From: Fervidicella metallireducens AeB
GTDB lineage: Bacteria > Bacillota > Clostridia > Clostridiales > Caloramatoraceae
Direction of reading: 5' to 3'
Length of the DNA stretch: 64,000 nucleotides
Assembly: GCF_000601455.1 (NCBI RefSeq)
Contig: NZ_AZQP01000001.1
Location: 62,001-126,000 of the forward strand
Shown: piece by piece, positions 8,504-16,291 of the stretch
How the letters are laid out: the number at the start of each line of letters is the position of its first letter
Position numbering within the stretch: position 1 is the stretch's first letter
Translations under genes and position numbers: made by a program
Notes under the pieces: model-generated
What the model saw: only the letters and a program-made list of their open reading frames with translations
Told to the model about the DNA's origin: nothing
Database searches by the model: none

Positions 8504-8540
8504 AAAAAACAAAACCGCCAACGGGGCGGTTTTGTTTTTT
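8504..8540. terminator. Second, very stable terminator after veg
   Basis: A perfect 16-base-pair stem (8504-8519 with 8525-8540, core AAAACCGCC/GGCGGTTTT) closes a five-base loop and ends in six T on the plus strand; the left arm gives T-runs on the other strand. Two terminators in tandem fit a strongly transcribed gene. Confidence 0.85.
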
Positions 8541-8842
8541 GGGGTTATGGGTTTGGCAGCTTATTTTTCTTTTAATAGGGGGATAAAAGAAATATAAACT
8601 AACTTTTGGGTATTGAGAATTTATGAGAGGTTATATGGTCATCAACAATTCAATATGATAAAGCATAGCTGTATTAAAGTCAACATAAAATCAAAAAGAA
8701 GTAATTTTAAGTATAAATTTAATTTTCAGAAAAATTAAATTGGTAATTTAATAAAGAATTTGGTAATATCAACGTTTTTATTAGCATATTTTTTATAGAA
8801 AGCTAATAAATTATATTAGGTAAAATGGGTGGGAGGGATATA
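8541..8842. other. Intergenic region before sipL
   Basis: AT-rich DNA with no gene. It holds an all-AT perfect inverted repeat (AATTTAATTTT at 8716-8726 with 8731-8741). A sporulation promoter for sipL is expected here, but I could not fix one with confidence. Confidence 0.5.
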
Positions 8843-10405
8843 ATGCCTGTAGAAATAGTAAGAGATATGATAAATTATGAAAAACTGGTTGGGGAAGGCT
8901 CAAGCCAAACTATCGTAAAGGGTGATATTGTATTAGAGGATAGAAACCCTGATATGGAAAGAATATTATGCATGGACGGTAAAGCTAAAATTGTCAGTTC
9001 AGAAGTAATGGAAGATAAGGTTATAGTTGAAGGTAAGGTTAACTTTGAAATCTATTACACAACTATGGATGAGAATAATGAGGTTTATAAGAAAACTGCA
9101 TCATCAAATTTTAGTCACACTATTCAGGTGCCAGGTACAACTCCAAAATCCTATTGTAAGGCTGTAGCAGATATTGAACATATGGATTTTGAACAGGTTA
9201 ACAGTAAAAAAGTGAACGTAAGTGCTGTTATTAACATAAGAGCTGCTGCTTATGATATGGATGTTGTAGAAGCAGTGTCAGACATCAGAGGGGATAATGT
9301 TCAGCTGCTTAAGGATTCTGTTGAGGTAGATGAACATATTGGTCATGGTAGTGGTCAATCAATTATAAAGGGTAAAATTCAATTACCTGAAGATATGCCA
9401 GAGGTTAAGAGCATACTGAAACCAAATGTACATGTTCATAAAAAAGATATAATAGTACAGGATGGAAAAGTAATCATTAATGCCTGTGCCCTTATTAAAG
9501 TTATGTTTATAACTACTGAACAGCATCTTATGAACATGGAACAGGATGTTGCATTTACCCACGAGTTGAACATACCTGAAGTAAAAACTAGTATGAAATG
9601 TGACGCAAGGTTTGATATTGAAGATATTTATGAAGATATAACAGAAAACGAAAATGGAGAAAGAAAGAATATCGATATAGAAGCTGTCATTGGAATCAAT
9701 GCAAATGTATATATGAATAGGGAAATACAGACCATAGTAGACGCCTATTCACCTGAAGAAAGATATGAAATAGAAAGAAGAAGTATTAAGTCAATTGGAT
9801 TCTATGCTGAGGGAACAGATTCACAGACATTAAAAGAAAGAATTATTCTTCCGGAGAATGCTGAAGGAATAGACAAAATTAAGACTATGATGGTAAAACC
9901 TTCAATAACTGATTTAAGTATAATTGAGGATAAACTTTTAATTGAGGGAGTTGTAAATTGCTGCAGTATCTATATGGCAGCTAACCAGGAGGGTGGAGTT
10001 TTCTGCTATGAAGAAGAAATTCCTTTTAAAGCAAGTATTGACATGCCAGGAACAAAAATAGATATGATGCCGGAAGCGACAGTTAATATTGAACATGTAT
10101 CATTTGAAAAGATTTCACCTAGGGAAATAGAGGTTAAGGTGATTTTAGAATGTGAAGGAAAGGTTTATAGAAAATCCTTTGTTGACGTTGTTAAGTCTGT
10201 TCAGGAAACAGAACTGCCTGAGAACATAAAGAACATGCCAAGTTTAATAATCTATAATGTTCAGCCTAATGACACACTTTGGAAGATTGCGAAGAAATAC
10301 AATACAGCTATGGAGGATATTTTAAAGATAAATGATATACCAGACCCTGATGAAATTCAGCCAGGATTTAAAATTTTAATCCCAAATAAAAGGTTTATAA
10401 AGTAG
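8843..10405 (+). CDS. sipL: SpoIVA-interacting coat morphogenesis protein SipL
   Basis: A 520-residue protein from the ATG at 8843 (GGGAGGG upstream; an ATG at 8825 is in frame but unsupported). It has repeated SPOCS/DUF3794 domains through most of the length (recurring QTIVKG and QSIIKG blocks) and a C-terminal LysM domain (IIYNVQPNDTLWKIA..YN) in the last 55 residues. In C. difficile SipL binds the SpoIVA ATPase through the LysM domain and anchors the coat to the forespore. It appears monocistronic. Confidence 0.93.
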   Translation: MPVEIVRDMINYEKLVGEGSSQTIVKGDIVLEDRNPDMERILCMDGKAKIVSSEVMEDKVIVEGKVNFEIYYTTMDENNEVYKKTASSNFSHTIQVPGTTPKSYCKAVADIEHMDFEQVNSKKVNVSAVINIRAAAYDMDVVEAVSDIRGDNVQLLKDSVEVDEHIGHGSGQSIIKGKIQLPEDMPEVKSILKPNVHVHKKDIIVQDGKVIINACALIKVMFITTEQHLMNMEQDVAFTHELNIPEVKTSMKCDARFDIEDIYEDITENENGERKNIDIEAVIGINANVYMNREIQTIVDAYSPEERYEIERRSIKSIGFYAEGTDSQTLKERIILPENAEGIDKIKTMMVKPSITDLSIIEDKLLIEGVVNCCSIYMAANQEGGVFCYEEEIPFKASIDMPGTKIDMMPEATVNIEHVSFEKISPREIEVKVILECEGKVYRKSFVDVVKSVQETELPENIKNMPSLIIYNVQPNDTLWKIAKKYNTAMEDILKINDIPDPDEIQPGFKILIPNKRFIK

Positions 10406-10414
10406 TGTATATCT

Positions 10415-10515
10415 GGGGCTGTGGTAATAGTAGTTAAAAAGTGCTAATACCACAGCCCTTATTTTGCAGATTGTTTATCATGCTATGATATAAGAACGTC
10501 ATAATAATTGCATAA
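10415..10515 (+). repeat. Intergenic element, copy 1 (hairpin plus conserved tail)
   Basis: Starts with a hairpin (GGGCTGTGGTA, 10416-10426, with 10448-10458) followed by TTATTTT, then a tail. Copy 2 lies at 36972-37074. Shared exact blocks are ACAGCCCTTATTTT, CAGATTGTTTA and GTCATAATAATT, in the same order and nearly the same spacing. The hairpin alone could terminate sipL transcription; the shared tail beyond the T-run is not explained by that. Confidence 0.75.
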
Positions 10516-10517
10516 GT

Positions 10518-10551
10518 TTTAGACCATTTCATCAAGTAAGTCTAAATTTTT
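10518..10551 (+). terminator. Hairpin between sipL and cphB
   Basis: TTTAGAC (10518-10524) pairs with GTCTAAA (10540-10546) followed by TTTTTC. It is a weak terminator-like hairpin. Confidence 0.5.
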
Positions 10552-10600
10552 CTTTGATTTAAAAACCTTACATTTTCAGATAATGTATGTCAACAATCTC

Positions 10601-10623
10601 ACCTCCCAAAAGGGAGGTTTTTT
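10601..10623 (+). terminator. Terminator or attenuator upstream of cphB
   Basis: ACCTCCC (10601-10607), loop AAAA, GGGAGGT (10612-10618), then T-run to 10623. It lies 84 bases before the cphB start. No gene lies between it and sipL, so it is either a third sipL terminator or part of the cphB leader. Confidence 0.75.
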
Positions 10624-10706
10624 GTATAAAGGTTTAAAAATTGGAAAATATAATTAATAAACTGATTTTCTTACACTCCTAATAAATTTTGATAAGGTGG
10701 ATAAGG

Positions 10707-11543
10707 ATGAAAAAAAGCTGCGGAAATTTAATTATAATTGGTGGAGCTGAGGATAAAGAAAAGGAATGTGAAATCTTAAAAGAGGTTGTTAAAAGGTCAG
10801 GCAGAAAAAAAGGTGATTTTATAGTACTTACCGCTGCAACAGAAGAACCAGATGAGGTTGGTGCTCTATACAGGAAAACCTTCAGCAGACTTAATCTAAA
10901 GGATATAAAAATCATTGATATCAAAAATAGAGCAGATGCAAATAGAGAGGACTATAATAGACAGGTTCAGGAAAGCAGATGTATTTTCTTCACTGGTGGA
11001 GATCAGCTTAAGATAACAAGCTTAATCGGTGGAACAGCAATTTATACCAGTCTCAAGACAGCATATGATGCAGGTACACTGATTGTAGGTACCAGTGCAG
11101 GTGCATCCTGTTTATCCTCTACAATGATCGTTTCAGGCATAGATGACGAGTCACCAAGGAAATGTACGATTAAAATGGCTCCAGGGCTTGATATTCTTAG
11201 AGGCATATTAATAGATCAGCACTTTGCCCAAAGAGGCAGAATTGGAAGACTGCTTAATGCAGTGGCACAGAACCCTGAAATACTTGGCATTGGAATAGAT
11301 GAAAATACTGCTGTTTCCATAGAAGAAAGCACTGAATTTAAAGTTTTAGGTTCAGGGGCAGTCACTGTTGTTGATGGGAGCAGTATATCTCATACAAATG
11401 TATCAGAATTATCTCCAGATGAGACCTTAGCTATAACTGATATTAAGCTTCATATACTGCCTAAGGGATATAGATATGATATTGAAAACAGAATCACTTT
11501 ACATGAGAAAAAAGAAGAGGGGAATAAGAATGAAGATAATTGA
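10707..11543 (+). CDS. cphB: Cyanophycinase, peptidase family S51
   Basis: A 278-residue protein from the ATG at 10707, with AAGGTGG seven bases upstream. It has the S51 fold features IIGGAEDK, FTGGDQ and the nucleophile elbow GTSAGAS, with a likely catalytic His in IDQHF. The family hydrolyses multi-L-arginyl-poly-L-aspartate (cyanophycin) to beta-Asp-Arg dipeptides. The next gene, cphA, begins inside its last 14 bases, so the two are co-translated, which strongly supports cyanophycin as the substrate rather than other S51 peptides. A dipeptidase to release Asp and Arg is not in the window. Confidence 0.92.
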   Translation: MKKSCGNLIIIGGAEDKEKECEILKEVVKRSGRKKGDFIVLTAATEEPDEVGALYRKTFSRLNLKDIKIIDIKNRADANREDYNRQVQESRCIFFTGGDQLKITSLIGGTAIYTSLKTAYDAGTLIVGTSAGASCLSSTMIVSGIDDESPRKCTIKMAPGLDILRGILIDQHFAQRGRIGRLLNAVAQNPEILGIGIDENTAVSIEESTEFKVLGSGAVTVVDGSSISHTNVSELSPDETLAITDIKLHILPKGYRYDIENRITLHEKKEEGNKNEDN

Positions 11544-14163
11544 AACAAGAGTATATACTGGCAGAAATATTTATAGCCATAAGCTTTGTGTAAGGTTTAC
11601 TGTTGATGTAGAAGATAAGGCTGATACACCAACAAAAGATATAAAGGGATTTAATAAAAAACTGGTTAATGCATTACCTGGGTTAAAAAAACATAAATGT
11701 TCTCTTGGTTTTGAAGGTGGTTTTTTAGAAAGGTTAGAAGAAGGAACTTACCTTCCCCATGTTTTTGAACATATGTTAATAGAAATGCAGAATTTACTTG
11801 GTTTTACAGAAGTGAGATATGGAAAGGCCAGATGTGTTAAAGGTTCAATTTATCATGTTATTTGCCAGTATGAATTAAAAGAGGCAGCCTTATTATGTGC
11901 AGAATATGCCTTAAATTGCGTCAATGCCTTCATAGAAGATAAGGAATTTGATTTAAATGATGCTATTGGGAACATAGAAAGACAAATCGTTAATATAAGA
12001 TTAGGACCAAGTACAAAGGGAATCTATGATGAGGCTGTAAAAAGAGGTATACCTGTAATCAGACTTGGAAATGAAAGTATGCTTCAGTTAGGCTATGGAA
12101 AAAAACAAAAACGCATTGAGGCCACATTAACGGAAAATACTTCATGTATAGCGGTGGATATATCCTGTGACAAATCACTTACGAGAGAGGTTTTAAAAAG
12201 TGCCTGTTTACCAGTTGCAGATGGTGAATGCGTTGAAAATATAGACGAAGTACTTATTTCATGCAGGAAAATAGGGTATCCTGTTGTGATAAAGCCCATG
12301 TATGGAAGCAAAGGCAGTGGTGTAACAGTTGGCGTCAAAGACGATAAATCTGCCATAGAGGCATATAAAATAGCCTCAAAAATAAATAGGAAAGTTTTAA
12401 TTGAAAGATACATAGAAGGCAGAGATTATAGGGTATTGGTAGTAGGTAAAAAGGTGATTGCAGTTTCCTTAAGGATTCCTCCATATGTTACTGGTGATGG
12501 GGAATCTAATATACTTGAGCTTATAGAAAAGGAAAATGAAAACCCTAAGAGGGGTTATGACCATGAAAAGCCTTTAACCAAGATACCAATTGATGATATT
12601 ACTATAAACTACTTAAAGAATAAAGGACTGAGTTTATGTCATGTACCTAAAAAAGGGGAAAGGATTACTTTAAGATTTAATGCAAATATTTCCACAGGTG
12701 GAGTAGCAAAGGATTGTACTGATATTATTCATCCAGACAATATTGAAATTGCCATAAGAGCAGCAGAAGCAGTTGGACTTGATGTAGCAGGCATCGATAT
12801 ATGTACAAAGGATATCTCAAAATCTATGAAAACAAATTCAGGAGCTATCCTTGAGGTAAATGCTGCTCCGGGAATCAGGATGCATATGTACCCCTCATTA
12901 GGTAAGGGAAGAGATGTTCCAAGTTACATACTGGATTATCTGTTCCCTAGTAAAAGTGAATACTCAATCCCTGTGATATCAGTTACAGGAACAAATGGTA
13001 AAACAACAACAACCAGATTAATAGCACATATTATGTCCCTTAAAGGTTTATGTGTGGGTATGACTACAACCAGCGGGATATATATTAATGATAAATGTAT
13101 TATAAAGGGAGATACCACAGGACCAGACAGTGCAAAAACCATACTTATGGATAAAAGAGTAGATATAGCAGTACTAGAGACAGCCAGGGGAGGAATTGTA
13201 AGAAGGGGTTTAGGGTACGACTTAGCTGATGTTGGAGTTATTACAAACATATCAGAGGACCATTTAGGTATAGATGGGATAAATACAATGGAGGAATTAG
13301 CAGATGTAAAATCCCTGGTAGTTGAAGCAGTAAAGGATTACGGCTATGCTGTGTTAAATGCTGACGATGAAAGTGTAAATTTATTAAGTCAGAGAGTCAA
13401 GTGTAATATAATATATTTCTCCAAGAGTGAAGATAATCTTATTTTGAAAAAGCACATTATGGATGGTGGTATAGGTATATTTATCAGGGACAATTTTATT
13501 TGTCTGGCTGATGCTGAAAGGGTAGAACCTATTATTGACATTTGCCAGATACCATCAACATACAATGGAAAACTTCAATATAATGTTGAGAATTCAATGG
13601 CTGCAGTTGCAGCTTGCATAGGCCTTAGAGTTGATGTAGAAACTATAGCAAAGGGACTTAAGACATTCTATTTAGATGCCGCACAGAATCCAGGCAGATT
13701 TAATGTGTATAATGTTGATAACTTTAAAGTTGTTGTTGATTACGGTCATAATATAGGGGGATATACGGCAGTTATAGAATCCTTAAAAAAGATGGAATTT
13801 AACAGACTTGTAGGTGTTATAGGTGTACCAGGAGATAGAACCGATAGCAGTATTATTGAAGTAGGAGGAATATGTGGAAAGGGATTTGATTATATTTATA
13901 TAAAGGAGGATGCTGATAAAAGGGGGAGAAAAGAAGGGGAAGTTGCAGCGCTTCTTGAAATGGGAATACTTTCTGCCCATAAGGAAAAAGAAAATTATAA
14001 AGTAATATTGAGTGAAACTGAGGCATTAAAGACAGCCCTAGAAAATGCAAAAGATGGTGACTGCATTGCTGTATTCTATGAGGATTATGATGGGATAATT
14101 AAAATAATCAATGACTTTAAGGATAATAAAGGAGCAATAAAAGAAAAATTAGATGTAGTTTAA
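11530..14163 (+). CDS. cphA: Cyanophycin synthetase
   Basis: An 877-residue protein; the ATG at 11530 follows GAGGGG and begins MKIIETRVYTGRNIYS, the usual CphA start. Three domains are visible: an N-terminal domain to about residue 160, an ATP-grasp domain (KPMYGSKGSGV, then ILEVNAAPG) that adds Asp, and a Mur-ligase-like domain (VTGTNGKTTTTR P-loop, ETARGGIVRRG) that adds Arg. It polymerises aspartate and arginine into cyanophycin granules in the cytoplasm. Length matches the family. It is the second gene of cphB-cphA, lying between sipL and ispE. A terminator follows. Confidence 0.95.
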   Translation: MKIIETRVYTGRNIYSHKLCVRFTVDVEDKADTPTKDIKGFNKKLVNALPGLKKHKCSLGFEGGFLERLEEGTYLPHVFEHMLIEMQNLLGFTEVRYGKARCVKGSIYHVICQYELKEAALLCAEYALNCVNAFIEDKEFDLNDAIGNIERQIVNIRLGPSTKGIYDEAVKRGIPVIRLGNESMLQLGYGKKQKRIEATLTENTSCIAVDISCDKSLTREVLKSACLPVADGECVENIDEVLISCRKIGYPVVIKPMYGSKGSGVTVGVKDDKSAIEAYKIASKINRKVLIERYIEGRDYRVLVVGKKVIAVSLRIPPYVTGDGESNILELIEKENENPKRGYDHEKPLTKIPIDDITINYLKNKGLSLCHVPKKGERITLRFNANISTGGVAKDCTDIIHPDNIEIAIRAAEAVGLDVAGIDICTKDISKSMKTNSGAILEVNAAPGIRMHMYPSLGKGRDVPSYILDYLFPSKSEYSIPVISVTGTNGKTTTTRLIAHIMSLKGLCVGMTTTSGIYINDKCIIKGDTTGPDSAKTILMDKRVDIAVLETARGGIVRRGLGYDLADVGVITNISEDHLGIDGINTMEELADVKSLVVEAVKDYGYAVLNADDESVNLLSQRVKCNIIYFSKSEDNLILKKHIMDGGIGIFIRDNFICLADAERVEPIIDICQIPSTYNGKLQYNVENSMAAVAACIGLRVDVETIAKGLKTFYLDAAQNPGRFNVYNVDNFKVVVDYGHNIGGYTAVIESLKKMEFNRLVGVIGVPGDRTDSSIIEVGGICGKGFDYIYIKEDADKRGRKEGEVAALLEMGILSAHKEKENYKVILSETEALKTALENAKDGDCIAVFYEDYDGIIKIINDFKDNKGAIKEKLDVV

Positions 14164-14190
14164 ATATATTAATTATTGAGTTGTTTTAAG

Positions 14191-14238
14191 AGGCAGATTA
14201 TAAGCTATAAGAGTCATTTTAGATATAGTCTGCCTTTT
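14191..14238 (+). terminator. Terminator after cphA
   Basis: AGGCAGA (14191-14197) pairs with TCTGCCT (14229-14235), extended by ATTATA/TATAGT, and ends in a short T-run. Confidence 0.65.
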
Positions 14239-14337
14239 ACATTGGAAGGGTAAAGATATATACTGCTCTAATTCTATTTGAAGTATAATTGACTTTGGTA
14301 TATAATAATACATAAAAAGGAAGAGGTTGGTAAAAAT

Positions 14338-15189
14338 ATGGACAAAGTGACTATTAAGTGCCCGGCAAAAATAAATTTATCCTTAGATGTAATAGGTAAA
14401 AGAGAAGATGGATATCACCTGTTGAGAATGATAATGCAGACTGTGTCTTTATTTGATAATGTTACAGTTCAAAAGGGCTCAGAGGGTATAAATATATATT
14501 GCAATAAGAGCAGTGTACCATGTAACGAAAATAATTCTGCATATAAGGCAGCAAAGCTTATTTTAGATAAATTTCAAATTAAAAGCGGCGTAGATATATT
14601 AATAGATAAGGAGATTCCAGTAGCTGCGGGGCTTGCTGGCGGAAGCACAGATGCCGCAGGAGTAATAAAAGCCATGAATGAAATATTTAAACTCCATATG
14701 ACAATGGAGGATATGATGGAGATAGGATTGAAAGTAGGTGCAGATGTTCCTTACTGCATAATAGGTGGAACTGCTTTAGCCGAAGGGATAGGTGAAAAAT
14801 TGACTGTGTTAAAACAATTTAAAGAAACCTGGTGTGTATTGGCAAAGCCACCGATTTCAGTATCAACAGCAGATGTATATGGTAGTCTTAAGCTCGATGA
14901 AATCGTAAGGCATCCTGATACGGAGGAACTTATAGATAATATTGAGAAAGAAGAAATTGATATCCTTGCAAAGGGAATGGTAAACGTTTTAGAAACAGTA
15001 ACCATTAAAGAGTATCCAATTATACTTGAAATTAAAAATATTATGAAGGAATTCAATGCGCTTGGAAGTCTTATGAGTGGAAGCGGACCTACAGTCTTTG
15101 GTTTGTTTAGGGACAAGGCTGAGGCTGAAAAGTGCTATCACAGGTTAAGAGACTATTTAAAGGAAGTATATCTTGTGAAAACCTTATAA
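14338..15189 (+). CDS. ispE: 4-diphosphocytidyl-2-C-methyl-D-erythritol kinase
   Basis: A 283-residue GHMP kinase that phosphorylates CDP-methylerythritol in the non-mevalonate isoprenoid pathway. It has the N-terminal CPAKINLSLDV, the ATP loop PVAAGLAGGSTDAAG and the C-terminal MSGSGPTVFG. AGGAAGAGG precedes the ATG. In clostridia ispE commonly sits between sipL and spoIIR, as it does here. Confidence 0.95.
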   Translation: MDKVTIKCPAKINLSLDVIGKREDGYHLLRMIMQTVSLFDNVTVQKGSEGINIYCNKSSVPCNENNSAYKAAKLILDKFQIKSGVDILIDKEIPVAAGLAGGSTDAAGVIKAMNEIFKLHMTMEDMMEIGLKVGADVPYCIIGGTALAEGIGEKLTVLKQFKETWCVLAKPPISVSTADVYGSLKLDEIVRHPDTEELIDNIEKEEIDILAKGMVNVLETVTIKEYPIILEIKNIMKEFNALGSLMSGSGPTVFGLFRDKAEAEKCYHRLRDYLKEVYLVKTL

Positions 15190-15204
15190 AAAGGAGTGTT
15201 TCTT

Positions 15205-15942
15205 ATGGTAAATGCACTTATTCTTTCAGGGGACAGGGGAGAGGATGGAAAATCAAAGGCTCTTTTGAAAATATCTTCAAGGTATATGGTGGAGTATGTA
15301 ATTGACTCTTTGAAACAATCAGGATGTGTAAACAGGATATTTATAGTAGGAGATGAGGTTTTAAAAAAGGAGATAGGACATCTTGTAGATGGCATTGTAG
15401 AACCAGGAAACAGTATAATTGAGAACATAAGAAAAGGTATAGAAGAAATAGGGGATTATAAAACACCTTTGATTGTATGTACTTCTGATATACCTATGGT
15501 TAATGGTGAGGCAATAAGAGACTTTGTAGACAGATGCAGAGAAAAGGGATTAGAGCTTGGATATCCAATCATTGATAAAAGACTTAATGATGAGAAATAT
15601 CCAGAGGTTAAAAGGACTTATGTAAAAATGAAGGAAGGTACCTTTACTGGGGGAAATATTCTATATATGCACCCAAGCATTGTTGAAAGATGTACTGAAA
15701 AGGCTGATAAATTAGTAGAATATAGAAAAAAACCATTTAAAATGGGGAAGGTATTAGGTTTTACTTTTCTTTTAAGGCTTGCAATTGGAATGCTGTCAAT
15801 ACCAGCCGTTGAGAAAAAGATATATGAAATGTTTTCTGTAAAAGGAAGTGCAATAGATACACCTTATCCTGAGATAGGAAATGATGTTGATAAAGCAGAT
15901 GACGTTGAATTTGTACTAAAACATATAAATAAAACTGCATAA
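15205..15942 (+). CDS. MobA-like nucleotidyltransferase family protein
   Basis: A 245-residue protein; the ATG at 15205 follows AAAGGAGTG, whereas a GTG at 15196 overlaps that site. The fold is that of NTP transferases (ALILSGDRG, then LIVCTSDIPMV with the metal-binding Asp, then TGGNILYM). The usual GGxGTR loop is altered to SGDRGED, so the nucleotide and acceptor are unclear. It lies 15 bases after ispE and is likely co-transcribed. IspD was considered, but its motifs are absent. A terminator follows. Confidence 0.75.
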   Translation: MVNALILSGDRGEDGKSKALLKISSRYMVEYVIDSLKQSGCVNRIFIVGDEVLKKEIGHLVDGIVEPGNSIIENIRKGIEEIGDYKTPLIVCTSDIPMVNGEAIRDFVDRCREKGLELGYPIIDKRLNDEKYPEVKRTYVKMKEGTFTGGNILYMHPSIVERCTEKADKLVEYRKKPFKMGKVLGFTFLLRLAIGMLSIPAVEKKIYEMFSVKGSAIDTPYPEIGNDVDKADDVEFVLKHINKTA

Positions 15943-15994
15943 TAAGGGAGTTATATAGCTTAAAAATTGATGTATAATTCAGTTTGTCGAATTT

Positions 15995-16029
15995 AGGGTA
16001 TTATTTTTTGAATAATACCCTTTTGTTTT
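15995..16029 (+). terminator. Terminator before the germination operon
   Basis: AGGGTATTATT (15995-16005) pairs with AATAATACCCT (16011-16021), followed by TTTGTTTT. Confidence 0.85.
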
Positions 16030-16067
16030 GCAAAAATTAACTTTAAACCAGTCTGGAGGTGTTGATA

Positions 16068-16280
16068 TTGAACTTATTAATAAGATTTATTGTTAAATAT
16101 TTTGACACAACTGTTTTGTTTTTGTTTTTGCTCTCCGGTATATTGTTGATTTTTTTAGACAGCAGAGAATACAAAGGTAATAATTTAACTAAAGAATTTA
16201 AATTTTCAAGGTTTCTTGGTTATACTTACATGATTATAGGGATTACCTTATTCATTATTGCAAGATATATCAGAGTTTAG
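16068..16280 (+). CDS. Small two-helix membrane protein at the head of the ger operon
   Basis: A 70-residue protein; the TTG at 16068 lies eight bases after GGAGG (16055-16059), and other in-frame starts overlap that site. It has two hydrophobic segments (about residues 12-30 and 46-66) joined by a charged loop. I recall similar small proteins next to gerA operons in clostridia (label CLC_0170), which cannot be checked here. It lies 11 bases before gerA and probably contributes to the receptor complex or its membrane context; this is inferred. Confidence 0.6.
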   Translation: MNLLIRFIVKYFDTTVLFLFLLSGILLIFLDSREYKGNNLTKEFKFSRFLGYTYMIIGITLFIIARYIRV

Positions 16281-16291
16281 GAGTTGATATC

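Noticed and set aside
10560-10706. A riboswitch or T-box before cphB
   Set aside because: The terminator-like hairpin is present, but no T-box sequence or known aptamer core is visible.
12093-13250. Minus-strand frames over 100 codons inside cphA
   Set aside because: They are shadows of the strongly supported cphA coding frame and show no recognisable features.
15205-15942. Calling this gene ispD because it follows ispE
   Set aside because: The IspD sequence signatures are missing; only the general nucleotidyltransferase fold is supported.
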